Assembly: GCA_025093555.1 (NCBI GenBank) | Contig: JAIWNF010000005.1 | Location: 744,001-808,000, forward strand | Reading direction: 5' to 3' | From: Circinella umbellata | Taxonomy: Eukaryota; Mucoromycota; Mucoromycetes; Mucorales; Lichtheimiaceae | DNA: 64,000 bases | Shown: piece after piece, positions 13,015-26,000 of the stretch | How positions within the stretch are numbered: position 1 is the stretch's first letter | How the letters are laid out: the number at the start of each line of letters is the position of its first letter | The notes under the pieces: generated by a model | What the model saw: only the letters and a program-made list of their open reading frames with translations | Told to the model about the DNA's origin: nothing | The model's database searches: none | Translations under genes and position numbers: made by a program

Positions 13015-16000
13015 TTACCTCAACATTTTTACATTTTCTTGTCGATATTGATCGCGCTCATTCAATAATTCCGCGATGGTGACGGCCTGTTCCTTAATCT
13101 TGGCCTATTAAGATTGGGCGTAAAAATAGGGAATATCCTTATTATTAGATATTTGCCACCAAAAGGAGTAGATATTTAAATGATGTCAATCTTTTTATTA
13201 CCTCATTATCATTATTTTCTTGATTTGCCCATCGTAATTCCATTGCAACACCATTATGCTTATCTCCAAGCGACCTATTGGTTTCTTCCATCTCTGCAAT
13301 TTTAGCACGATGAGCTTGGTGTAATTTTTCTAAATCTTTTTGTTGAGCACTTGTTACAGTTCTTAAACGATATGAAAAATCTTCCAACTCTTTATCCTTC
13401 ATATCTAACAATTTTTGCTGCGTTTGATGTAAAACCGTCAGTTCTTTTTGATGTTGTGAAACAACGGCTTGCATTTTCCGCTCCAATTCAATCTGTAAAT
13501 AAAAACAACGAAAAGAAAATGTGTTTATGTTTTAATAAAAATTATAAATATTTACATCATATTAACCTCTCACTCTCTTTTCTTCATTTGTTACCTCCTT
13601 CTTTTGTAAAATTTGCTGCGTATCACCGTTTCTTGCATCACTTGCCATGCGTTCCCGAAGTCGTTCCTCGACTTCTTCGATTTCTTTATCCTTGGCATTG
13701 ATCAGTTTATCATAAGATATTTTCATCACTTTCAATTCTTCTTCTTTGTCCCCAGATGATTGTAAACGACGCATTTCATCGCCAACACGCTGCATCTCCG
13801 CTTCGTTCCGCTTGGCTCGTTCGCGTTCACTTTCCATTTGTGTTTGAAGTAACTGTACTTCATTTTGATGAATTTGTTCTTTTGCCTTCAATTCATCTAA
13901 CCATTCAGCCTTTTCTTGTGCGTGGGAACTTGTCATATTTGCAATTGTTGTTTTGGCCAACTAAATATTATAAAAAGTTAAAAAATTAAGTGTACCACAT
14001 TTGATTTAACGGTTCGGTGTCAGAATATATTAAGTTAAATTGATTAAAAAGATAGATGCATATATAACCTCATGGCTTTTTTCCTTTTTTTTTTCTTATT
14101 TTCAAAGAGTGAAATTCGTTATGATTATTTACCTCTGCAGTGGATTCATGTTTATCTGATCTTGCAATCATATCTTCCAATTGTTTTTGAAGTGCTTCAA
14201 TGGCATTAGCATGTTGTTCTTCTAGTTTTTGAATACTTGAAGAATGTTTATGATGTAATGCTTGTATTTGTTCTTCGTGTTCCGCAGTCAATTTGCTCCA
14301 TGCGGCTTCAATATCTCGTTCTGCATTTGCTTCTGCTTCTTCACGAAGCTTTTCATATTCGGCATCACGACGTGTGCTAGCACTCGCCATATGTTCTTTG
14401 TGTGTTTGCTCCAAAGTTTGTTTTTCCTTAATAGCTTGTTGTTGAGCTTCTTCATGTTGCTTGGTTACATCTGCTAATCTGGTTTCCAGCTGCTGTTTAG
14501 CAACGGTATGTTCTTCAATCGCACTTTGCATTTGTGCTTCATAATCTTTAGCAAGTCGAGCCTAACAAAACATGATTATATATTAACATTTCCGATCAAT
14601 AATTTTTTTTTCTTCTGGTTTCATTGTTTTCTTTTAGAAAAATAAACTAGCAGCAAATACCTCAAGCTCACCCCGTGCGTTTTCAGCATCAGTTTTGGCT
14701 TTCATTCCAGCTTTTTGTAACGCTTTAGTATGATCATCTTGTAATTGAGTCAAAATAGCTTCATGCTGCGTTTTCAGGGCTTGTAATTGTCCTTTAAATT
14801 CAGCTGTAACTTGTTCCTGTAAGTGATATATTCCTATATTAGTAAACCTTTTTTATCTATATACAAGAAAAGCTATTTTTGGTGAAATTATAAAAAAATT
14901 GAACCATATCCGGTTACCTTTGCTTGAGTTACCGCGATTTCTTGCGAGTTACTATTGGTAATTTCCTTCGATTTAACTTCCAAATCTGCAAGTACGGCCG
15001 CGTGGGCTTCCTTTAGATGAGTAATTTCGTCACTTTGTGCTTTTTCGTGTTCAGCTTGAGCATCAGCAAGTGCTTTCAACTCTTTTGCATGTGAATCTTT
15101 TATATCATCCAATTCCTTGTTATGTTGTGTTTTTAAAGTAGCAATAGCAGCTTGAACTTCTCCAAGAGTCTAGAACAAACAATCTACAATTTTAGAAACT
15201 TGCGGAAAAAATGTGTGGCGCTATTCTTTGTTTGGCTTGGCTTTTTTGTATTACCTGTGCCTCCTTTTGAGCGTTTTCAAGAGATGTGGCGTGTTCTGCT
15301 TTTAATTTCTCCAACGTTTCAGCATATTCGTTGTTGCGGACTTCGTGTTCTTGTTTAAGCTTTTCTAATGCTTCTTGATGCTCTTTGTTATGAACTTCGT
15401 GCTCTTGTTTAAGCTTTTCTAAAGATTCTTGATGCTCTTTTTGAACAGCTTCACGTTCTTGATCATGTTGACGAGTATATTGTAACTTGAGTTCATTCAA
15501 TTTGGAATTGTTTGTTTCGTGCAGCCGTGCGATTTCAGTTGCATGTATCTCCTTAAGTGCCGCCTTTTTGTATTTTTTGTAAACAAATAATTGTATTATA
15601 GTGAGATAAATATACAGAAATAAATGACATCACTTTTTGCAACGTTTCCATATTATCCTGCTAACCAAATTTGATAATACAACCCCTTTTTTTATTTCTT
15701 TATTTTTTTTTTACTTTACCTCAACTTCTTGTTTAATTGTTTCCAGTTGTCCACCACGTTCAGATGTCAACTTTTCAATTTCTTGTTGATGTTTTTCCGC
15801 CAATTCATCTTGTTTGGCAAACGCACTTTTTAGTTCTGCCTCTAACTGTTCTACACGGGTATTATGATGAGTTTGAACTTGTTCCATAGCCTGTTGATGA
15901 CTGGCACCAAGTTGCTCAATCTTAAGCTCAAGTTCTGATCGCAATTGTGACTCGGATTGAACAAGGTTGCTACCCGTATTTCTTGCTTCTTTTAATGCTT

Positions 16001-18781
16001 CATCATGTTTGACTGATAGTTCTTTCAAGTTATTTTCATGTTCTTTTATCAACTTGTTGAGATGCTCATCTTTTTCTTGTTTGGAAAGTGTCTTTAATTC
16101 TTCAAGTGCTGCAGCATGCTTTTGTTCCAATTCGGCAAGTTTCTCCTCGTGGTTCTTTTGGATTCCAGCCAAGTTTTCAGTATGAGCCTTTTCGATTTGA
16201 GACTGTAATTATAAAATGTTTTGTCAGTGAAAAATAATATAATATGTGCCTTCATTGCTGTTGTTTGCTTTCTATTAAACTATTTGCCCCTGTCTCGCTC
16301 TCTTTCTCTCTCATATACACACACATGCCTTTCTTAAAAGAAAACTAACCTTTTCATTTTGCTTCTCAGAAGCGATACGTTCTTCGTATTCTTTAATAAG
16401 CGCCTCCTTTTCCCGAATTGTTGATTCCTTCAAAATTGCGTGCTCTTCTTGAGCAGCTTGTTTTTCATCTTCCAATTTATTCAAAAGAGATTCGAATTCT
16501 TGCTTAGAAGCCATTAATTCTTGCTCAAACTGCTGTCGGCATGCGATCTATTTTATCAAAACCAAATAGTGAATAATTTTTGTTGACCATTCTCGTCCAT
16601 AAATTACATTCTTGACTATAAAAAGCTTCTCCCCCTCCCCAATAATATATATATATATATATATGTATACCTCAATATCGCCGCGAGCAGCATCCACTGC
16701 AGTGACACTAGTAGCTTTACGAACTTCATCCAGCTGTGCTTCATGGGACTCTGTGATAGCTTGTACTCTTGCATTGTGCGACTTTTGAAGAGCGGCGATC
16801 TCCGCCTAATATAGTGTGTATATGCAGGATAGGGGGTTGCCCATAACAATTGATGAATATATATTTTTATTTTTTATTTTTTGTGATGACACCTCATGTG
16901 CATATTTACCCGCAATGATGACGTGATCTCATCCATATTATGTTGATGCTTGGAGTCCATGGATTCATTTTGTACGCGAAGCTCTTCAAGCTTTTTTTCG
17001 TAAGAATCAATCAATTTTTGACGTTGATCTTCAAAGGAAGCTGTTAACTCTTTAATCTTCGCTTCCATTTCCTACATTTATAGAAATTATATATGCGTAA
17101 AAATAATTGTAATATATATATTTCCTATTTTAGAACTCCCTTTCTATTTCGCTGATATTTTGATATATAATTCCCTCCATATTCTTACAGTTAATTTTTC
17201 ACGCAATTCGTCATCAGCCGCCTTGTCATTCGATCCCGCAGCTCTTAACGTTTCTAATTCACCTTCATATTTTTCTTTTAATGCTTCAACTTGTTCGGCA
17301 TGCTGCTGATTGATTTGATTGGTCAAAGTGGTCAGACGACTCTGATGTGATTTATGCATTTCCTAAAAGGAATAGATTATAAACATTTTAATTATATATA
17401 TTTTTTCTACTTTTTACAAGTACACATGACAAAAATAACAATGAAGCACACTGTGTAACTTTGAACATACCTGAATATTATCACGCATCTCATCCATATC
17501 CTTTTTCAATTTCAAAATCTCTGATTCCTTTTCATGAATTTGGGAATGCAAACCATTCTTTTCACTTTCGAGTTTTTCGCGTAATTTTTCAGTATGATCA
17601 CGAAGTTTCTCTTCAATAGCTTCTCGTTCGCGTGTTAAAGAAGTACGTTCCTCTTCTTGCTCCCCTTTCAATTTTGTCAGTGTTACTTCAGCTTCCTCTT
17701 TGGCAAGCTTAAGTTGCTCTTGAACTTCAGCCAATTCCTTTTTTAAAGCATCCAACTCCTCCTCGGTTGCTGATGTTAATGTTGCTGTTGCTTCGTCTGC
17801 TGTTGTCGAATCCTCCTTGATAGCGTCTTCTCCATTTTCTTTTGATCCTTGTTCGTTATCATCGGCTGGTGTTGATTCATCTGATAATGATTTTTCTTTA
17901 TTTTGTTGGTGTTCCTGAAGCTCAATTTCCAACGTGCTGAGTTTTTCTTTGAGTCCAGTCAGATCTGCTTCTTTAGAATCAAGTAAATGTTGCTTTGCCT
18001 CGAGGTCCGCCTTTAATTCTTCGTGCTATATATAGAATATATATGTTTAATATTACGGAGAAAGGGGTAAGGGGTTAACAACGAACGAAAAGTGACAACC
18101 CGCTATATGCTTTTTGCTCTTCTTTCTTTTTATATATTGAAAAAAAAAAGCAGAACTACGAACCTTTGCTCTCAAAGCTTTTAATTCAGCAATTGCTTCT
18201 GAAGGTTTAATACCATTAACTGTTGTAGAAGTAGTTCGTGTAGCTGTAGTAGACGAAATTGGTTTACGTGCCGTTGTTGATGTAGTACCAACCGTGGATG
18301 TTCTTCGTGCAGCAACACCTGGTGTTGAACTGGCAACAGATCCTCGTCGTGTTGCAGAAGCAGTAGGCGAGGTAGAAGTTGCTGCTGTGGTAGTGGATCG
18401 ACGGCTCAAAGTCGATGTCGTCTTGTTCACAGTAGACGGAGATGCTCTACTCGCTGCTGTAGATGGAGATCTTGTTACAGTAGTTGATGGAGATCTTGTT
18501 GCCCGAGTAGTACTTGTCGTTGGTGCGGTAGATCGAGCTGTACTGGTCGTTCCAGCAGTTGTTCGTCTCGCTGTTGAAGACGTGGGTCCTGATGGTACAG
18601 GCGTCTTAGTGGGACGGGTTGCTGGGGCTGCTGTGCGAACGGAACTGGCCCTGGCTACAGGAGTTTTTGTAGCTCGTGTAGCAGGGCTTGTTGGTGGCGT
18701 TCCATTTGTTGTTGATATACCAGCAGCTGCAAGAGAAGATACCCTTGGCTTGCGAGTGGCTGTCGTGGTTCCTTCGGTCAT
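13015..18781 (-). CDS. Long coiled-coil protein with basic Ser/Thr/Ala-rich head
   Basis: Roughly 1,400 residues in about 16 exons; the start is at 18781 (MTEGTTTATRKPRVSSLAAA) and the stop at 13015 after QYRQENVKMLR. The first ~190 residues are low complexity, rich in Thr, Ser, Ala, Pro and Arg with hardly any acidic residue, and carry repeated TKTPV, TRSPST and ARRTS-like words. This composition is seen in microtubule-binding regions. The remainder is almost uninterrupted heptad-rich coiled coil rich in Glu, Lys, Gln, Leu and His. A local repeat at about 15300-15460 has the form LEKLKQEHEVxNxEyxE, about 17 residues per unit. Many introns fall between coiled-coil segments without breaking the frame. 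Candidate roles are a cytoskeletal linker, spindle-pole or golgin-like tether; none is proven. No catalytic domain is visible. Confidence 0.82.
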
Positions 18782-20039
18782 TACTGCAATTCCGTCATTT
18801 AGTTTTCTTTTGTTTCTGTCTTATAATATTTATTTCTAAGGAACAAAGTTATGAAACCAAAAAAAATAAAAAAATTTCTTACTTTAAACCGAAAATTCAA
18901 GCTATTGTGAGATGAGGAAAGAGACAAAAAAAAAGAAAAAAAAAAAAGGAAGGTGTATTGGTATTCACTTTTTTATTTTTATAATACAGCAAGTAAATAA
19001 AAAGAGAGTTTGCGGCATCTCAACGGAGCTTAGTCCAAATTAGTCTACCGCTAAAAGAGTATGTTCTAGTAGAGATCTATGGATACTATAAAAGATCGCC
19101 TGTTTGTAAATAATCTAAACAGATTATAATGAATTTTCATCACTTTGTTAATAAGTAATATGATAAAGGATAATTAAATAAGATCTAAAAAAACGAATGA
19201 TAGAGTAGATTGAATCATTCGATATAAAGGGTCAGGTTTTACTTTGTTCCTGCAAGCACAAGTTTAATATTTTTCATTCTCGTTTTGTTCCGCACTGCTA
19301 TTTTTGTGTTGCGGGGAGAATTGTGCCCAAAAATTGATTAAACTCTGGATCCTTGTAACACTCGTTCCTTAATGATGGATTACACACACACACTTTATTT
19401 TATGTAATTAACATAATATCTCGCTACCATAAAGACAAATGCTGTTGTCGAGATAAAATATGTTCATCTTTTTGTTGTTGTCATGGAAAGTGTTTATCAG
19501 CGTATCCAGAAACTTTCTTTTGAAAGTAGCCAATGTATCACTAACGTTTTTTGATAACTTTAAAAACAACAATGAGATTGATTTTTTCTCATTGTGATAT
19601 TGATATATCTCGATGACACCACAAAAGAAAAGAAAAGCCATGAGTAAGGACCAATAAAAGTAATATTACACAAGCTTCGTCCCCATATATGGTGTGGATG
19701 ACAAGTAGCATGACATGACGCAAGAATCATCTTATTAAGCATGAAATAGACACAGCTGTTATTGCTTTATTGAGAAAAAAAGGGGTCTTGTTACATATAA
19801 AAGAATTTTACGATGCAAACTGTTACATTTTATCATTGATTTCAAGTGCTTGGAGGTATTGTAAAATTGATACACATCAATATGATTCTTTATTTAAAAA
19901 TATATTATATGCACCACAACAAGGAGTGTCACTAAACGTGTTTCCTTTTTTTTTCAACCCAGCAAAAACGTTAACTATTAACGCAATATAACCTTTTTTT
20001 TCTTTGTTTCTGGAACAATTTTTCTACAAGAAAAAAGCT
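18782..20039. other. Divergent intergenic region
   Basis: This 1.26-kb spacer lies between the divergent coiled-coil gene (minus) and the small membrane-protein gene (plus), so both promoters should be here. It has A-rich and T-rich runs at 18925-18950 and 19990-20010 and a short CA run at 19381. Minus-strand open frames near 19410-19740 have no recognisable content. No RNA gene was seen. Confidence 0.55.
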
Positions 20040-20725
20040 ATGGGTAAAAAGAAAGCAGCTTCACGATCACAACAACAACAATCCAAGGAACCATTAATCA
20101 ACCAGGTACCATCGTGTCCTGTTGATGATATACCCGATGATGAAAAGGCTCGTATGATGCAACAATCAGGGCTATTACAACAAGTTAAAAAACGCGAAGC
20201 AGAACTAAAACAAGAAGAGATGACTACATCTGTCTATGTTTGGCAAGCATTATTTATGAGCATTCCATTTGGATTTTTACTTGGTGCCTTTGATGTCACG
20301 GTTAGGGTACAATATAGTGAACCGTGGAGCTACACTGATCTTGCTTTACGTTCAATAAAAGCAGCACCAGGTAAACTTCTATTCTTTGTTCTTCTTGAAA
20401 AGTGTGAAACTTGAGTATTATACTGTAGATGAAATTATACTAAAAGCACTATTTGCTTTTAATAGCACTTTTCCCACTCATCTATCTCACAAATCGTCAC
20501 AAGTCAAAAAAGTGGGTTCAATTCCTTATGGCTATTGGATCAGCAGTTGTAGGATCGTTCTTGCTATTTACTTTACAAAATACGCCTTCACTGGGTCAGA
20601 TGGCAAGAGCCCCAGGATTAGCCACAATATGGATCTACTTTGTAGTTCAATTGGATCTTGTACCAGCTTTAGTGACACTTATTTTAGTAGGCCTATATTG
20701 GTATTTTGGATTAAAAACAGAATAG
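20040..20725 (+). CDS. Small multi-pass membrane protein, 196 aa (DUF7719-like)
   Basis: Two exons, 20040-20370 and 20466-20725, joined by an intron with a GTAAAC donor and TTAATAG acceptor, give an uninterrupted 196-aa product. I chose the ATG at 20040 (MGKKKAASRSQQQQ) rather than an in-frame ATG 12 codons upstream, because the lysine-rich start looks like the natural cytosolic N-terminus. After a charged region of about 60 residues come hydrophobic segments: VYVWQALFMSIPFGFLLGAF, then ALFPLIYLTNR, then FLMAIGSAVVGSFLLFTLQ, then IWIYFVVQLDLVPALVTLIL. The layout resembles a conserved fungal membrane family of unknown function that I recall as DUF7719; this link is from memory and should be checked. 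It is convergent with the heme oxygenase gene, with about 200 bp between stop codons. Confidence 0.82.
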
Positions 20726-20928
20726 AAAAATCAAAGGTAAAAAAGTTCAAACCAATAAGGAATTTATTTATGAAGAAAAGTAAAAGATAACACCATGGGA
20801 TAAGAAACAAAAAGAAGATGTAAAGAGGGAAAACGAAAGAATTAATTATGTTTTTTATATAAATGTGTGTGCTGTATTTAAAGTGGGGTTTCACGGGAGG
20901 AGGAGGACGATGAGGAATATAAGACTAT

Positions 20929-23004
20929 TTACTTTCGCTGATAGAAGCGAACATAGTATGCTGTGCCTATGGCAGCTGCTGCTACAGAAAGTGCAATAAC
21001 GGGGGACAAGCGCAACAATGTATTGCTAGTTGTATTCTTTTCATTGCCAGCAGTGGGAACTAACTTGTTTTGTTCGGACAATACTTGAACTTCATCAAAC
21101 AATCCAATGTTAACTTCAAAAGATCGAATGGCTTCCGCCACAATAAGGTCTAATAAGAATAAAACGTTTGTATACTGTTATTATTCTGAATAATCACTGA
21201 CTCTCTCTGCCTTTCAATCTTATGGTTCATTAGTATTTACCTCTTGTATTCTTATCAACTGGTGTTTTATTCAAACGTTCACGATATTCCTCTTTGAAAG
21301 CATTATGATTACCAATGTTGCTAAAGTTATAGAATTGAAGACCATCATTGCTATCCCAGTTACCATCACCTTCAGATAAATTAAGAATGTGTTTCTTTAA
21401 TCGCTTGGCCAAAATTTGACCACCACTTAAATCACCAAGGTAACGAGTATAGCTGTGTGCTACCAATAGGGCAGGATTTATTTCACATGCGCGTTCCATC
21501 GCTTTTACGTATTCTCTGACAGCAGGTGTCATAGTAGAAGGGTCTGTTACTTGTGCCAACTTGTCCTTACCATAGAAAAATTCAAGATCTTGACGAAAAA
21601 AAGAATTGCATACGTTTGGTTAATTTGCCTTATATGATTTTTCATAAATCACTCTTATATACGAAAAGTTATATATAATATATTACCTTGCAAAAGTGTA
21701 TTAACTCGACTTAATTCAACGGGGAAATAAATAGTCTTAATAGCCGCATTATCCTTATGCTTTTCCAATAACGATTCCATGGAACTAGTATTATCATTAT
21801 ATACATATATTAATATTTTTAGTAATTAGAAGAAAAAACAAAGTGTCGTATATATAACATACTTGTATACAAAATAAAGCGATGTGATGTAACAACCATA
21901 TTCGTCGCGGTTAATGTCGCCCTTCAAGAAACGCCTAAAAAGGTAGAGGAAATCAAATTAGCTAACTTTATCCAATATCTGATCACTAAAGATCTGATAA
22001 GACCCAGACATCCTATATTCTTATTTCTCGGTTTTTTTTTCACTCTATCTTGATTTGTCTCTCTTTTTTTTACGTCCTCCTTTTCCTTTGTTATATATAT
22101 ATATATATATATACATATGTAATATTTACTTTGTAAAGATACTGTTTTCAGCAGCCTTGTGGGCAGCCTTAGTTCCTTCACGCATAGCAGCGGCTAATTG
22201 AGGATCTTCTAAGATTTGACTATTAAGATCCTTTTTGGGGACGGGTGTTGATGGGCTGGTAGGTTCAGCTGTCTTTTCATCATTATTAGAAGCAGCAACT
22301 TGGCCCATGGCAGAATCAGATACAATTTGGTTAAGCATTTGAACAAGTATAGCACCTTCAGGGGATTCAGCGGATTCTATCAAATTCAATATATATAAAA
22401 GAGGTAAATATCTCGTGAACAAGTCATGCGTACAATTTGAAATCGCATTATTATTCTTTTATATTACGATCTATTATATTACTGTTGAAAATAAAAATCA
22501 AATAAGCATACTTTGGATATTAATGTTAGGATGTTCCTTTGGCATATCACTGAACAGTGATCGAATTTCTTCTTTGTTCTTGTTCGAGAAAGGACAACCT
22601 AAAGAAAGAAAAAAGAAAGGGAATTCCCCCAAGAAGAGAAAAGTTCAGTAAAGGTATATTCTGAGTCGTAATTTGGAAAAAATAAAAATAGTTGCTACTG
22701 ACCTTCTTTAAAAGCAGGACTATCGATGATAGAATGAAAGAAGAAAAGGAAAAAAGATCCACCAGTTTTTTAAGTGTTATATATATTGCAAAACTTCTTA
22801 TGCGGACTTTATGAATACAAAAAAAATAGTTATTCCTTACCATTTGGAAAGGTCGCTGAATCCACTAATGACATGACTTTCTACTTTAGCATAAGGGCAG
22901 CCAGTAGCAAATGCAGGGCATTGACTTCGAAGCTCTTCGGTGTCTGCTAATTGATCAAGACCAGGATGAGGAAACGAAGGTGCTTTAATAGTAGTTTCAG
23001 CCAT
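20929..23004 (-). CDS. HMX1: Heme oxygenase, tail-anchored, with N-terminal CP-motif extension (417 aa)
   Basis: Heme oxygenase opens the heme ring to biliverdin, CO and free iron. The proposed CDS is the complement of 23004-22841, 22719-22703, 22598-22512, 22376-22130, 21934-21863, 21784-21687, 21588-21241 and 21149-20929, in frame for 417 aa. The catalytic domain starts near residue 148. The proximal heme ligand is H162, in REGTKAAHKAAEN, and the signature HSYTRYLGDLSGGQ is at 273-286. The last ~29 residues form a hydrophobic tail anchor (LSPVIALSVAAAAIGTAYY) before a basic end, which suggests ER or other intracellular membrane attachment. Unusual is a ~90-residue N-terminal extension with four Cys-Pro dipeptides (29-30, 36-37, 55-56, 62-63), arranged as two copies of CPAFxxGCP. 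CP dipeptides are known heme-regulatory motifs in other proteins. A 17-nt exon encodes half of the second copy. Confidence 0.94.
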
Positions 23005-26000
23005 TTTTAACAAATTTAAATACAATTAAAAAAATCAAGGATCAGGTACTTTAGATGGGTTGTGTATGTAAGTGGGGGGGGGAGTTAAATAGTAAAAAGA
23101 ACAATAAAAAAAAGGCTAAAGTTAAACACTTCCTTATCGGAGATTGATTGCGCGGCGAGACGGACCATGACAGAAAACGAACCACTTTCTTTCTACAATT
23201 TTTCTATCCTAGTTTTGATTACAACGTTGAACTTTTTTTTTTGCTTTTCTTGATCAGGGACAATATAAGTTGGTATTATGAATAACTACTAGCAGATCAT
23301 TGTTGATGCCATACTTGACCACTTTTTTAAAAAAAAATTCTTTAGTTTGACATAGCGATTATGGTTTCACAGTCTCTGTAAATGGATCATAGGAAAAGCC
23401 AAGAAGCTGTGTCATAATAATATACAATACTCTTTTCTTGTTCTATTGTAAAAACCGGGGAAACAACAGTCTAATCTATTATGAAATTACTACTGAGCTA
23501 TCCGGACTTCTGGGTAATACAATGGATTCTTCTCTTCTATTTATATATATACTCTTTCTGATGCTCTATTCCATGACAAATGATTTTTTCTTCCCATCGA
23601 CACTATTCTCGGTAAAAGATAGTAACATTATACATTATACATTATACATTAAATTCAAAATAAAAAATATTAATCGTTTCCATGTCGAAAAAACAAACTA
23701 TTAATTTGATTGCTATGACAGCAGTAGCTGCCATACCAAATATTGTTGACTAGCCATACAAATATACATACATATATAGTAATCGACGCCTTAAGTAAAT
23801 GGGAAGTCTGGTGAAAACGTGTTACGTTAACAATAGTATGAGTGACACAAACGTTAATGCTTCCTTTTAACATATTCTCGTCATTGGAAATCAGCAACTC
23901 TGACTATACAAAATACGATCGGACATACGATACAGTTGCTATCCGACGTAAGGTTTTTCAATCGTGAGTATAATAACTAATCACTAAAGTATAATGAACA
24001 GGCATATGGCGGCCTCTACATCGCGAAGATACCTATAAAAAATCATTTACTCTAATTACTAGAATCACATTAGCTCTAGGTCAATATATCGATGAGCACA
24101 TCATGTCAATTATTGTAGGTCTTTTTTCTTATACTTCTTTTCTTTCTAAAAAAAAAAAGTGCGCGCTCCAAACAAAATGCCGCATATTCAATTATAGTAG
24201 TACAATTAATCAATGCGGATGGTTACATACTTTGCATCCGTTTCGGATCTGATAAAAATCTAACATATAATAAAGTCAGCTGGTACTGAGATCTTTGTCC
24301 CTTTCGATATCAAAAAAAAAATCTCACCAGACAGCATGCTAATGGATAAAAAAGTTTTTTGAAACACTTGCTCTCAATAATTTTGAAAAGCCAATATTTT
24401 GTCTATACGCAGCAGCCTATTAGTCAATAGTTTAAGTAGAAGAAATTTTTGTTGTTATTGCTCGAAAAAAATAATTGTGGATTGAAACAAGAATTTTTTT
24501 TTTTGGAGTGTAACAAGAACCCTTTTCCTCAAACCATTGTATTATATATTGCGCGGAGATATCTTGGTTTACTCATGCGCTTTTGTCAGTGCGCAAACAG
24601 AATGCCAGTTCTTTAGTTCAAATCACGTTCTTGAATCAAAAAATCATATGCTAAAAACCCCCATATTGTTTTCTATAACCACAGTACTGGTATTAATTTT
24701 ATGCGGCGCTATTACGTACTAACAAAATCACTAAACAAACCAGTAAATGGACGATACCAATTTACAAAGTTTTTATATGCACATATACACCATCTTCTTT
24801 AAGAAAACATATATAATAGGTTTATATAATACAGCAATTGTAAAGGGATTTTGATTGAGATTCTGTATAATAAGAACAAATAGAGCATATACGTATAGTT
24901 TCGCCTTTCCCGCTGCTTTTTTTTTTATTGTATCGTATAAGAAGATTATATGACAGGCAAATGTTGTATTAATTTAATATAATGCGCGAAAAATATACAA
25001 TATTTATTGTGTATAGTTGAAAAGATAAGACAATCTTATTTCTTATATCATATATGTCAATCGTTTATCTTAACTTTCAACTCGTATTATGTATTTTCTG
25101 GTCTCTTTGCTTTATTCAGAGGATTAAAAACATAGTTTGTCACGTAACCAAAAAAAAAAGGATATCTTTTTTATAAAAATCGTAAAGTGTGATGCCAGTA
25201 TTGGTATTTTTACGTAGCTAAAATATATAGCTGTGGTTTGAAAAATAATTCTCTTTAGATTAGATATATTAATATTTATACTAAATTTTAGTACGTACTT
25301 TTTTTTTTATTTAAATAGGCTTGATTTGAATATTGTTGTTTTTTTTTTGAAAAGATAAATGTGTATCTTTTATACTTTCTTGTAATTCTACCCATTTTTA
25401 TATCCCCCTATATTACAGAAATATATAATAAGAAATTCTTAGGTCAAGAGATTTCAACAGTTGAAATTAATCACGATATTGACACTGGTTATACATGAAG
25501 ATGAATGTATCATAGCAACAAATTCTATGTGCTACTGTAAAGTTGTCAATACTTTTTTTTGCGTAATATTTACACTACTATGTATTTTGCACTCCAGACA
25601 AATTTACCAGATGTTGAGTTTGATCATCCACTCTTCCCCACTCGAGACCATCACGTATTATTATTACTTTTATGCTCACAAGATTGTTGCTTGTGCCCTT
25701 GTTTTCAGGATTTTTTTGAAGTATAAAATGGCGTAATTCTCTGCTTTCGTATTTGTACATTGGTTTATGATATTTGCATAGACTATTTCATTTAAGACCA
25801 GCTGTTTTGAACTTTGAGGTACACATAGGAATTTACTGATGTTTTTGCTGATATATAGAGTAAATTATGTTTTTTTTTTATTTCAAGCACTATGTACGCA
25901 AGAAAAAGCTTACTGTTCAACTGCCGGATATAGTATATATATTAATAATGGTTTTAAGTACGTAGCCATTCTGATCTTTATTTGTATGCCATTTGCTATG

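Noticed and set aside
18294..18839. Plus-strand frame of 181 codons rich in Val, Ala and Asp
   Set aside because: It is the exact shadow of the Thr/Ser/Ala/Arg-rich head of the coiled-coil protein on the other strand.
20371..20414. Read-through end of exon 1 in the small membrane-protein gene (GKLLFFVLLEKCET)
   Set aside because: Splicing at GTAAAC (20371) to the acceptor at 20465 keeps the frame and gives an uninterrupted membrane protein, whereas read-through meets a stop at once.
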